The position numbers and the translations under genes were made by a program. DNA of 64,000 nucleotides from Aspidiotus rigidus (taxonomy: Eukaryota; Arthropoda; Insecta; Hemiptera; Diaspididae): NCBI GenBank assembly GCA_035079385.1, contig JAVHKY010000071.1, forward strand, positions 2,544,001 through 2,608,000. The letters are read 5' to 3'. This document shows positions 45,578 through 55,344 of the stretch, piece by piece. The notes under the pieces are model-generated. The model was not told where the DNA came from, did not search any database, and saw only the letters and a list, made by a program, of their open reading frames with translations. Position 1 is the stretch's first letter. Each line of letters begins with the position of its first letter.

Positions 45578-47257
45578 GGGACCTGTTTTATGGGGGTTTT
45601 TTGAGAAATTCGCCGTGCGCCGTCCAGCGAAAAACTTGGAAATTTCTCGACTCTCGAGATATAGGTATGATAGGAAGGGGGACTTACAATATTTGAAGCA
45701 TTGCATATCTGGCTCGTGGAAGGGGCTAAACAATTGGTTTTTGTTCACCAACAAATTTTATACGGATCAACTTGAACTGACTACCCCTTTATTTCACGTT
45801 TAAAAATGTTGATGTATATGTAGCTTTAAAAAACAGATTACTAGTAAAAACAGTTGCTCGAAAAATTCACTTTGAGTAAGTACAATACACCAAAATTACA
45901 GTCATAATTCTTACTAGGTGTAGGCCTAATTCTTCTTGGATGAGTCTCTTCCCACGGCCGTTCCATTTACAAAATTTGGAAGTTACTGTCCCGAGAGTAA
46001 ATTTTAGCAATCACTCAGAAATATTAATTTCGACTACCTACTTTCAAAATGATTGGAACCCTTTATAATTCTGTAACAAAGCTTTTTCCACCGTTGCAAT
46101 TTGTTTCAAACTGATTTCACTCGAAGAAAAAGTCGCTCGCAGCTTGAATGAGATTATTTTTTGACAGGACTAATCTAATCGAAGTTCGAATTGATCTGCC
46201 AATGCAAATAGATGACTTTTCGTTTGTATATGAGTTAGTCTTCGAGCGAAAAGCGTCTGTTTCGTTGCGCTTATATTCTTCTCACCCTTTGTTGTAGGTA
46301 CATCTTCAGCGTGGGTGTAAAACAGATAACTTATTTTCAGAAAATACCGTAAGATGAAAAGAAAAAATGACATTTGTAAACGCTCAAAAGACTCGTGCCG
46401 AGTGTTCTTCTAGTCTCCTACGAATCCGAAACCTTATTTTAATCAACTTATCGACGCTCTGGAAATCTAAGACATGCTGTTATTTTTAATATTTAGTATG
46501 AATGCGTTCTCATTCCCGCGTGTATGTGAGAGTAATCGATGAATGTAACGGCAAAAATATATCATACTATAATGAAATAAATAAGTATAAGTCCGTAGAC
46601 TCAGCTTAAGCTTTGCGATGCAAGTTTTTAATAACTGTAATTATCAATGTGAACAATATTCTTAATATACTTGAAAATAATTATAATTCATTTATAATAC
46701 CTAACTATTTGATCACCGTACCAACCTGAATCGCAACAAAGCTTTTACACTTTTTGATTGTTGATTGTAATAATAATATCAAAAATATAATATAACGTAC
46801 GTCCACTCGTTTATAGTTTAGAATTTAACTGATTGCTTTTATCATACACTAGTTGTTGGGCGATTCAAGTTGTTTCGGGAAAATGATAGGAGGGGGACTT
46901 GGCAAAATTTTGACTCTCGAGCTATACTATATGTACTAGGCTTATAGTACGTCTAGGCCTTCTGGTAGCTTTATCTAGGCTTAGGCTTCATTGAATTCTC
47001 GATACCAATTACAAATTAACTCACATACGGTGTTTTAAAGAGAAAATCGTAAAATGATTTCGCTAATACGATGTGACAGCAAGTGCAACGATGATGACTT
47101 CATTTCTGTTGAGCGAACTGAGTAGTAAATCAAAAATTGTATTACAGGAAAAATGAAGAATCTTTTAATTTAAACCGTTCAGTTCTTCATTTACAAAATT
47201 TAAACTATACAACAAAGTCGAACATCATAATATAGCTAATATACACCTTTCGTTTTC

Positions 47258-47396
47258 GTTTTACCGACTTTTCGAAGAAAAGTAAGGTATTATACCCGCA
47301 ACAGTTGTGGAGTTGGGGGCGGGGGCAATGTTTTTTTTTGCGTTTCAGAATTTGTAGAACACGGCTGTAATAGTGGCAGAATTTCAGGTTTCCTTA
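47258..47396 (+). repeat. family A left half, interrupted by Tigger
   Basis: 'TTTTACCGACTTTTCGAAGA', 'AAGGTATTATACCCG' and 'TTTCAGGTTTCCTTA' follow the order of the other family A copies. The copy stops at the TA where Tigger begins and resumes at 49400 in the expected TA-rich tract. Confidence 0.6.
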
Positions 47397-49396
47397 GTAA
47401 AAGCCGCTTATTGTGATCACGTTGGGACCAGGTTGAGTTGATAACATTAAGCGATTGATTCCACTAAGCGATGAAAGAAAAAAAATTACATGTATGTTCT
47501 ATATTTTCAAAGTGTACCTATTGTACATAAAATAAAATGTCTACCCCAAAAAGTACATAGGTACTACACGTAGGTTCAGAAAAACTGATTAATAGTAGAC
47601 TGTTTCAAGTTTTCGGAAAGGACAATATTAATCATTCTTTCGTAATCATACTGTACTTTAAAATCAGTCGAGTTCCCTCGGCAGTGGACGAAGCGCCGTA
47701 GAATGTCCACAGCCGCCCTCACGTCTTTATTTAGAGGTGGAGAAACTTCTGGTTCGGCTTCATCGGCTTCATCGGTTTCATCACCCTCAGTCACACCGTC
47801 ATCGTCCTTGGAAATTTGTGCGCGAATAATATCATCTTCACTTACGGCAGTTCCCGTCTGTATTTTCTCGTCAATAGCCATCCATTGTTCAAATTCTTCC
47901 GCACTAATATCATCTGGTTTAAGGGGTTCAGCATTGTCATCCTGCAAGTCTGAGTTCATACTGATGCCTTCTATAATGAATCCGCCTTTTCGAAAACAAT
48001 TTTGAATCGTTGTCTCAGTCACTTTTTGCCAAGACTCTTCCAAGAGATGGATGGCAGTGAGAAAGTCCGTTAATTTGCTGATTTCAATCGCCGTTTTTTC
48101 AGGAAGATTTTTCTCTACAATGTCATCTAACGTTGCGACAACTCTGCGTCTCATTTCTTTTCGATAATACGCCTTTAGAGTCCGAATGATGCCCTGGTCT
48201 GCAGGCTGGATTATAGATGTTGTATTCGCAGGCAGGAAGACTAGCTTAATGTGTTTCAGCGAAACTTTAACATTGTGGGAGGGACAATTGTCGATTAATA
48301 AAAGAATATGCCGACTGAGACGCTGGTCCCATTTCTTCAACCAGTCAGTAAATAAGAATTCAGTCATACATGCACTCTTATTCGCGCAATAATCAACGGG
48401 CATGTGTTTCACATTTTGAAAATATCTAGGCCTCTGACTTTTTCCAATCACGAGTAGCTTTTCCCTCCTTCCTGACATACTGGCGCAACATAAGACAGTA
48501 ACACGATCTTTTATTGTCTTGCATCCTTTCGTTTTTTCATTGCAAAAAGCCCATGTTGTCTCGGGAAGAGCTCGATAATATAGGCCCGTCTCATCACAAT
48601 TGTAGATGTCATCAGGGGAGTATTGTGAGATTAGAGCTGGCCACTCTGTGGACAGCCATGATCGAGCTGCGGGTACATCAGCGTCACGTGACTCACCATG
48701 TGGTTTCTTCCAATCAATATTGTACCTCTTCGTCCACCGTTGAAACCATCCGTCGGTAGCCTCAAAGTTTTCTCGACCCAATTTCGCTGCTAACTGTTCT
48801 GCTTTCTCGCGTATTACAGGACCATCTACCCTGGCATCTTTATCACGAACGAGAGTAAACCACTGGAGAAGCGCAATCTCCACGTCCTTATCTTTTCCAA
48901 ACCTTGTCCTCTTCCGGTTGATGTTTCCATTTTCTGCTCTTTGTGCTTCAAGTTCGGATCTCTTCTTCAGTAGCTTGCACAATAAGGGCTGTGAAATTCC
49001 AAGTTTCTGAGCAGCTTTGCGTTGATTCACTTTCGCGTTTGATAGCTCGTCAAATTGTTCAAGAATTTTAAGTTTTTCCTCTACACTCAAATCACGACGC
49101 TTATTACATTTCGATTCCATTCTTACAACATTAAAATGTACTGTACGAGAGGCAGTTTACGATGAAATAATCGTGACTGAGCGCGAAAATATTTCCGATG
49201 ATACTTAAAAAGTAGGTACTGTATGTATGAATGATGAATGATGTAAAACGTGTCATGACTTGATGCCTTTAAGCAAAGTTTTGATCACACAAAGCGGTGA
49301 AATTACTGTATACTGAGATACGGGAGGTTCGTACAGAGCATATTTTATGACAATAACCGGTGTATTCTATTAACCGTAATCACAATAAGCGGCTTT

Positions 49397-49399
<3 letters not shown>
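47397..49399 (-). mobile_element. complete Tigger (pogo-type) transposon, 2003 bp
   Basis: TIRs: GTAAAAGCCGCTTATTGTGA at 47397 and its complement ending at 49399, matching at 24 of 25 positions. TA dinucleotides flank both ends (47395-47396 and 49400-49401), the target duplication of Tc1/mariner/pogo elements. Between them is one long open transposase gene on the minus strand. Confidence 0.9.
47576..49120 (-). CDS. Tigger-type transposase, intact ORF
   Basis: 514 residues from an ATG. Residues 8-55 form a psq-type helix-turn-helix (LSVEEKLKILEQFDE ... QRKAAQKLGISQPLLCKLL). Residues 75-135 form a CENP-B-type DNA-binding domain (EIALLQWFTLVR ... TDGWFQRWTKRYNI). The DDE_1 core has Asp176 (YNCDETGLYYR), Asp277 (LLLIDNCPSHN) and Asp308 (IIQPADQGIIRTLK), spacing DD30D. 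The C-terminus is acidic. There are no internal stops or frameshifts. It acts in the nucleus by cut-and-paste at TA sites. It is closest in type to Tigger/JRK-like proteins. Whether it is still active cannot be told, but the triad and the TIRs are all present. Confidence 0.92.
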   Translation of the reverse strand: MESKCNKRRDLSVEEKLKILEQFDELSNAKVNQRKAAQKLGISQPLLCKLLKKRSELEAQRAENGNINRKRTRFGKDKDVEIALLQWFTLVRDKDARVDGPVIREKAEQLAAKLGRENFEATDGWFQRWTKRYNIDWKKPHGESRDADVPAARSWLSTEWPALISQYSPDDIYNCDETGLYYRALPETTWAFCNEKTKGCKTIKDRVTVLCCASMSGRREKLLVIGKSQRPRYFQNVKHMPVDYCANKSACMTEFLFTDWLKKWDQRLSRHILLLIDNCPSHNVKVSLKHIKLVFLPANTTSIIQPADQGIIRTLKAYYRKEMRRRVVATLDDIVEKNLPEKTAIEISKLTDFLTAIHLLEESWQKVTETTIQNCFRKGGFIIEGISMNSDLQDDNAEPLKPDDISAEEFEQWMAIDEKIQTGTAVSEDDIIRAQISKDDDGVTEGDETDEADEAEPEVSPPLNKDVRAAVDILRRFVHCRGNSTDFKVQYDYERMINIVLSENLKQSTINQFF

Positions 49400-49431
<32 letters not shown>

Positions 49432-49651
49432 AATGCACGCATTCTTTTTGTCTTCTACTACTCGCAGGTTTCTTTCTGCATGCAGACTTTATTAGGTATT
49501 TCGATAGTTATCTGGTTATCTTCCGAGAGCAGTCAGCTGACCTGCATTTCCTACGGGACTCTCGACTTTTTGTTTCGATTCAGTGTTTACACTGCATCGA
49601 CATGATTTGTTAAGATTTCACGATCTTACATATACATATATAGACTATATA
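49400..49651. other. (TA)n and spacer between two transposons
   Basis: A (TA)n tract at 49400-49428 (part of the broken family A copy), then about 200 bp of plain sequence ending in the TATA that flanks the next element. Confidence 0.6.
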
Positions 49652-51943
49652 TGTCGTAGCCACTTAGCGTAAAATGACTTTTCACAAAATGACCAAAAAT
49701 TTGGTCAGGTATTGTAACATTATTTCATTACAGTATGTGATCAACTTTCTGGTCATTTCGTGAAGTGTAAATTTAAAAAAAACAGACAGATGATGTATCA
49801 GAAGCATTACAGCAAGTGACCGGTCATTTCTTAAGATAGCGGTACCTGGTGGGAAAAAATTATTCACAGCATCAGTACTGAAAACAATATAATGTAATAT
49901 TATCACTGAATGATCACAGTATACGTAGCCTAAAAAAGGAAATTTTAAAATATTTATAATTAAGTGAAAATGATTCTGCCTACCAGAGAGGTAAATAGAA
50001 CGTCAACAAGTTAATTCTTCCCTACGAAAATCATTTATTTTGACAAGGTGAACTACCATGAGAACCCACTTGATATACTCCGTTCTTCTTATCAGTTACA
50101 ATAGAAATAAGGTTGGGCGGATCGGCAGGGCCCCTGTCTACCTTCGGCACGGGTAAAATTACACAATCACCAACTTCAAACGTATGCACTTTTTTCTTTG
50201 AGGTTTCGAGCATTTTTTCGGCCGCAAGTTTTATTCGTTTAGCTGTGTTCGATTGCTCTTCTGCTATTGCATCTCCCTGGCCACACAAAGGACATATGCA
50301 TGAAGAATCCTCTCCAAGATTCAACGAAGAGATTGCCAAATGATTGCACCCGGCATGGAAATTCAAGGAGCATTGTGCACAAGACCGCATCTCCTCTATA
50401 TTTGTTATCGGCTGATCACAAATGCAGCAGTCTTCAATCTGATTATTCGCCTCAACGGAGTTTTCTGATGTGGAATTGGTACTTGGCAAATCATGAGGAC
50501 GTGGACATTCAATTCCATCAACTTGGACGCCCATTGTAGCTTGAGTCTCCAGCAAATTGTCTAACTCTTCTTCATCTCTCAAGTCTTTTGCAATGGATAA
50601 TGGGATATGCGTTGACGCGAGCCCCAACTTTGGTTCAGATCCAAATAACGCCTTATATGGACTTCGTCCTATCGTTCTATGGTAAGAACTGTTCTTTTGC
50701 CACTGCACAAAATGCAGGCCTACTGACCACTGTTTTGACTTGGTATCTGACATCCATCCGATCAACATGTTTTCCACGTCCTGATTACTAAGTTCTATAG
50801 AGCCTTGGCTCTGGGGATGACGAGGTCGACCATGTAAAATCACGCATTCAGGCCACAGACGGAGCAATTCGTTTAACACTTTGTTAACAAACTCGCGACC
50901 ATTGTCACTCTGTAATATCTTTGGAGCACCAAAAAATAGGAAAATTTTCAAAAGTTCTTCCGCAACATCAACCGCTACTTTCCTTTTCAACGCTCTCAAA
51001 ACAACAAATTTCGTTGTATGGTCTTGATAATTCAGTATCCATTTAAAATCATCGTCGGGGAGAGACTGATAATCTATCAAATCTATCTGGCCGCGTTTGC
51101 CAAAAGCTGAGGAAATAATAGGCCGCACTACCAACTTCTTGACACTAGATTTCTTCTGGTTACATACTTGGCAGCAGGCTACAAATATTTCTATGGGTGG
51201 GCGCATTACTGAATACTTAGTGCGCAACGCCGCAATCATCTTTGAGCGACCACCGTGTCCAGTCTTGTTTATATGAAAGTTATTTAAAATATCGTACAGG
51301 TCTTCAAACGCAACAATGTATTTCAAGCTGTCTGGCTCTTTCAAATCCTTCTTAATCAAATGAGTTGTATCACCAACAGTCAGCACATCATACAATTGCA
51401 GTAAATAGTACGTCCTTCGGTCTTTAGATTTCAACGTTCTAAAAAAAGTACAAGGGTAGCCTATTATTCAGTTGTACAATCTAATTCATAACTAGCTGGT
51501 ATGTTACAGTATGTAGGTACGTACTTATCTTTTTTCGCGTCATGAATAGTTCTTATAATTTCTTCGATTTCAATTTTCTTGAAGGGTATTTTATTCAACC
51601 TAGTAGCGTAATATTTTGTCAGTTCATTGTAAAAATGTTGCGCCATTTGAACAAAAAAGGGGTACAAGACAAAAATAAATGTAAATGCAATATAAAATTC
51701 ACTTTAAACGCACGCAGCACGATTAACGACTGAGAGATACGACTGAGGGTACTTCATGAAATGACTAAACAACCGGTCACATCGTGTTACAATGATTTGT
51801 TCACTATCGGCCGAAAATAGATTGTGCGTTTCATGAAATGACCAAAGATTGATCACATACTGTCATGAAATAATGTTACAGTATCTGACCAAATTTTTGG
51901 TCATTTTGTGAAAAGTCATTTTACGCTATAAGTAGCTACGACA
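49652..51943 (-). mobile_element. Ginger/KRBA2-like DNA transposon, 2292 bp
   Basis: TIRs start TGTCGTAGC(C/T)ACTTA at both ends and remain alignable for about 130-200 bp, with shared blocks GCGTAAAATGACTTTTCAC and AAAATGACCAAAAATTTGG. TATA flanks both ends (49648-49651 and 51944-51947), a likely 4-bp target duplication. Inside is one gene for a retroviral-type integrase. Ginger elements are known cut-and-paste transposons whose transposase is related to Ty3/gypsy integrase and whose ends begin TGT. No RT, Gag or LTR is present, so this is not a broken retrotransposon. Confidence 0.75.
50031..51646 (-). CDS. integrase-type transposase with PHD finger (spliced)
   Basis: Exon 1 is 51646-51525 (ATG, MAQHFYNELTKYY). 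An 86-bp intron follows (51524-51439), with GTACGT donor and TTTTTTTAG acceptor, and joins in frame to exon 2, 51438-50031. Numbered from the Leu codon at 51434, exon 2 has the HHCC zinc module (His54, His60, Cys88, Cys91), the core triad Asp118 or Asp121 (QIDLIDYQS), Asp177 (LQSDNGREF) and Glu214 (SQGSIELSNQD), and a PHD-type C4HC3 finger at 336-384 (CCICDQ, CAQC, FHAGC, CPLC). The protein is of the KRBA2/SCAND3-like group. The usual end, after 'DRGPADPPN', is replaced by a short tail; a further exon below 50031 is possible but I could not prove it. All catalytic residues are present. Confidence 0.85.
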
Positions 51944-51947
51944 TATA

Positions 51948-52072
51948 TATATGTATGTAATGTATGTATGTATGTATGTATGTATGTATGTATGTATGTA
52001 TGTATGTATGTATGTATGTATGTGTGTATGTATGTATGTATGTATGTATGTATGTATGTATGCATATATGTA
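51948..52072. repeat. (TATG)n microsatellite
   Basis: About 28 TATG units with few changes, directly beyond the right end of the Ginger-like element. The minus-strand frame 'YIHTYIHT...' is a by-product. Confidence 0.9.
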
Positions 52073-52109
52073 TATGTAAGCACTAAATTTTGTGGCACGT
52101 TAATTTTAG

Positions 52110-52330
52110 AAACTACGGGATCAATTAATTTGAAATGAAAATATATTGGAGAAGTACATTTGGAGTTGTGCTGGCGTTAATTTTGAAAAAATTGGTCGAA
52201 TAGTAACAAGATATGAGCAATTTGAAAAATTTGAAAAAAATTTCTCCAAAACTATTGAATAGAATTTCTGGAAACTTATCCAGGGTGTAGCTCTATATGT
52301 GAAGATAAGCGCCTCCAATTTTGGTGAGGA
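52110..52330 (+). repeat. distant relative of family A
   Basis: 'TCTCCAAAACTATTGAATAG', 'TATATGTGAAGATAAGCGCC' and 'GAGGATCGGATAAGTAG' keep the order of the family A right end with much change. Confidence 0.4.
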
Positions 52331-53044
52331 TCGGATAAGTAGTTTTCGAGATATTCGCAATTTTTTTACAATTTTAGGAGATAGACGAATATTTGTGCGC
52401 TGTTTGTTTTTGTTGTCTAGTATTATAGGTAGTTAACGGCTGACGTTATCGAACGAGTTCCTATCATTGCAATAAGGAACCCTTTTTAGGTTCATGCTCG
52501 TTCTACGAGGCATGAACCACTTGCAATCGCTTTGTTTTTTTTTTTTTTTTCAGTCTCACGATGTTGTTCGCCGACCTTTCGATTTCGATGTTTGATGTAC
52601 AACGTACTCACGATATACACTCGATCGTTTTACCGCAACGAGAAAACGAGAATAGTATATTACACGGCATGGCTCGAAAGTGTGTGTTTACATGGCGAGG
52701 ACAATAGTTTGCGGAGCGAGCGCAGCGAGTGTAGCAAATGTCCGAGACATGTAAACACACTTCGAGTTATGCCGTGTAAGGTACTTTTTTGTATACCCAA
52801 ATCGAATTGAAACTTTCGAAGATGTTCCTTTGAAGTGATTCTCCTGATTGTCGTCGATCATAGATCATATAACATACTAGATATACGATACATTTTACAA
52901 CGGACATCTAGTGACGTCAAGCTAACATGACTTCTTTACATGCCATGGCTTGTAAAATCCTTTACATACCGAGCGTTTCTCTTCATTAGTAAAGCAGTGC
53001 TTTCCGTGGAGTTAATCGCCATTGAAAGTTTCAGTTTCGATTTG
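52331..53044. other. intergenic with one hairpin
   Basis: Contains the hairpin 52662-52776 and a poly(T) run (52534-52550). No gene recognised. Confidence 0.4.
52662..52776. repeat. hairpin with GCGGA-CGAGC-AGCGAG core
   Basis: Arms CACGGCATGGCTCGAAAGTG... and ...CACTTCGAGTTATGCCGTG enclose a core at about 52711-52737, GCGGAGCGAGCGCAGCGAGT. The hairpin at 2737-2865 has the same core with other arms. Confidence 0.7.
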
Positions 53045-53384
53045 GGTATGCAAAAAAAGTTGTTTTTGCGTTCGAATGTGACCGAGGTTGCTGGCCGTTT
53101 TTTCTTTCGCTTTGAAGTTTTGTGATTATTATTCTCGTGAAGTGCGTACTTCCGCACACGTATGTTCGCGTGTTCGTCATCTCATCTCACATTGTTCTTC
53201 CGTGATCGAGTAGCTGCAGTCTGCTGACGACGTCTTATTAGGAATAAACGATAAACGAGTTAATGATAAACGAGATGAAAATAGAAATGTGAATCGAGTA
53301 ATGTTAATAAACGTGTATACGAAAATACGATTGAACAGATGAATTGTGAACCTGATATTTGTGATAATATTGTGTCTAATTGTA

Positions 53385-53859
53385 CCCGTTGAACATTGCT
53401 CAAGGCGTGAGGTGGCGGTGACAGTAGCGTGTACACCTTGAAGTGTATACCACATTACACCCTATTGTAACGCTGTGGTGTGTTGGTGGTGTGTTGCGGT
53501 GCACTGATCTATGATTCGGTAATATAGCCCTTCTTTCGAATCTACCACTGTAAGTACCCTAGCTATAGCTATAACTATTAAACCTAACTCGCTACGCTCA
53601 ATGATCAGCAAATTCAGTCGTGGTCACCACTTGGATGGGTGACCGTCTTCTTTTTTTTCGTTGCGGTATCCATGCAGTGTGTTGAGCGCGCTCACGCCAT
53701 CGTAATCTGACGGTAGAATGGGTCCGTGCGCTCTCATATTGCGTGATTTGGTCGTGAAACCGTATTGACTTTACTGTCGTGTAGGCGTAGCGCGGCCACC
53801 TCACGCTGTCATGACTCCGCTCGGAAAATTCGGATTTTGGTCGTGGAATGTTCAACGGG
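53385..53859. mobile_element. 475-bp TA-flanked MITE with 5S-like segment
   Basis: 13-bp TIRs CCCGTTGAACATT and AATGTTCAACGGG, flanked by TA on each side (53383-53384 and 53860-53861). The matching site in copy 2 (about 55612) is empty and has a single TA, which proves the insertion. A second inner inverted pair, GCGTGAGGTGGC and GCCACCTCACGC, lies near each end. No transposase. TA duplication suggests a Tc1/mariner-type mobiliser. Confidence 0.8.
53600..53655 (+). ncRNA. 5S-rRNA-like segment (pol III box C)
   Basis: 'CACTTGGATGGGTGACCG' matches the conserved 3' half of 5S rRNA (ACTTGGATGGGNGACCG), and the upstream GATCAGCAAATTCAG resembles the 5S middle. A run of eight T (53648-53655), a possible pol III terminator, follows. 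The 5' half of 5S is not seen. It is a fragment or a 5S-derived SINE (SINE3-like) piece, not a full gene. Confidence 0.5.
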
Positions 53860-54905
53860 TAGTAAAGCTGATAGAACTAGCGAACGAAAACGGCGTAATT
53901 ATTTGAAGAATAGAGAGGAATTATGTTTAAAACGGCGAATAGTGAATACATCATGAGATGAACCGTAAAACTATTTGCCTGAAAAAATGTAAATTATACC
54001 ATAGAACATGCAATGTCCCTATCGGTGAGTATGATGAAATGATTCATCGGAAAGAAGTAGTTGATCGTGACTGTATTTCTATCAAAAATGCGAAACATTA
54101 TGGGTATTGGTAGTGAGAATCGACGAAGGATTCTTTCGCAACGTTATCTCATAATGTATTCGCCGTTTTAAACATAATTCCTCTCTGTTCTTCAAATAAT
54201 TACGCCGTTTTCGTTGGCTAGTTCTATCAGCTTTATTACAATTAGACACAATATTATCACAAATATCAGGGTCCAACTAGTAGTTAAACTTACTAATAGT
54301 AGCAATGAAAGTGATGAAATTTCAAGTTCAGGTGTAGATAGTAATGATAGTGATGAAAAATTTATTGAAAAACAGGATGACTTTGATAAGTGTTGTGGTG
54401 ATGAAACTGTTGTTGTTTAACAAAGGTATTAGTTTCGCTCCTAATGAAAATAAAACTCCTCGTTCATCTTTTTATGATCCTCATACTGAAGCAGGAACAT
54501 TCATCAAAAGTTATGCTGGTACATTATTCTCCTGAACTGCGTACTTCTGTATCACATAGCCTATTATTATCAAGCAGAGTTGATAAGTTAGCTGAAAGCT
54601 GAATGTCTGAAGCCAAAGCCACATAATTTTGGGAAACAAGCTGAAATTTGTTTTATTTATTCACACGGTACAATGCTTATTCATAAACAGACATAAGCAA
54701 GTGACTATATACTTATTCAGTTGTTCTGTGAGTGGAGATTATGTGGACATCCCTGTAGTACAAAGGTTTATTGACGTAGGTTAATTCATGTAATATTCAC
54801 TATCAGAGAGAAATAGTCTTCCTTCATTGTCCAAAAGATACAGTTTGCCTGACTGTAAGTTTTGATGTACTTCAATTCAATTGGTATGGCACTAACAAGA
54901 ATCAA

Positions 54906-55186
54906 AGCCTCCTATAGTTAGAAGCCATGAACGTAAAATTGGCAACTGCACAACCGTGGGCCGACTTTTACATAGCTCTTATGGGAAGAAACTCTTTGAG
55001 CGTCTGTTTCTTAAGAAAATATTAAGTTTTTGAAAAAATCGAAAAGAACAAAAGTTGTAGCTTGTGAAATTTCCTTTAAATAAGGGTCAACTCGATTTTT
55101 TCATGAGAGAGGTGTTTTACATGTAAATGCGTGGGCCGAATGCCGTGTTGCCTTTCTACGTTCATGGCTTCTAACTATAGGAGGCT
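54906..55186. mobile_element. 281-bp MITE with 30-bp perfect TIRs
   Basis: AGCCTCCTATAGTTAGAAGC at 54906 and its complement ending at 55186 match over 30 bp. Flanks are GAATCAA and GAATGCAA, a probable 8-bp duplication with one base lost. The third copy of the host repeat (near 58110) is uninterrupted at this point. Confidence 0.75.
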
Positions 55187-55344
55187 GAATGCAAAAAATA
55201 ATTCAATCAACAGAGTGTATGAACCTCTTCCGGCCTGTCGTGGGCCGCTTGTTCATCATCAGGTTCCGCCTCGCGTTTGTTATTTTTGTTCTCCGACCTT
55301 TCGATTTCGATTTACGATGTACACGATCATTTTACCGCAACGAG
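55187..55344. repeat. continuation of the host repeat after the MITE
   Basis: Contains 'AATAATTCAATCAACAGAGT' and 'GAACCTCTTCCGGCCTGTC', which recur at 59107-59165. Confidence 0.55.

Larger units (their letters stand above)
43954..47257. other. intergenic with scattered repeat pieces
   Basis: Contains the half-hairpin at 44311-44388, the inverted repeat piece at 44470-44760, a short (CATA)n tract (44832-44857), and a poly(T) run (45547-45574). A 106-codon plus-strand frame at 45106-45426 has no known domain. Near 46880 a phrase of the 9.6-11 kb repeats appears in inverse orientation. Confidence 0.4.
53045..54905 (+). repeat. duplicated unit, copy 1 (interrupted)
   Basis: The order of blocks is 'GTTGTTTTTGCGTTCGAATG', 'CGTGAAGTGCGTACTTCCGC', 'TAGCTGCAGTCTGCTGACG', then an inverted-repeat core (53350-53384 plus 53860-53950 against 54165-54272), then 'GAAGCAGGAACATTCATCAA', 'AATTTTGGGAAACAAGCTGA' and so on. 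Copy 2 at 55345-56515 has the same order. Some blocks look once coding (for example 'GISFAPNENKTPRSSFYDP', perhaps Helitron-like), but frames are broken throughout and I cannot name the family. It is interrupted by the 475-bp element at 53385. Confidence 0.6.

Noticed and set aside
47703..48005. Plus-strand Ser-rich ORF inside Tigger
   Set aside because: Antisense of the acidic C-terminus of the transposase.
51916..52098. His/Thr-rich 'YIHT' repeat protein
   Set aside because: By-product of the (TATG)n microsatellite.
53765..54276. Basic 'RTSERKRRNYLKNREELCLK' peptides on both strands
   Set aside because: They come from the inverted arms of the duplicated unit and give the same peptide on both strands. 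No gene can be defended, though the unit may once have coded.
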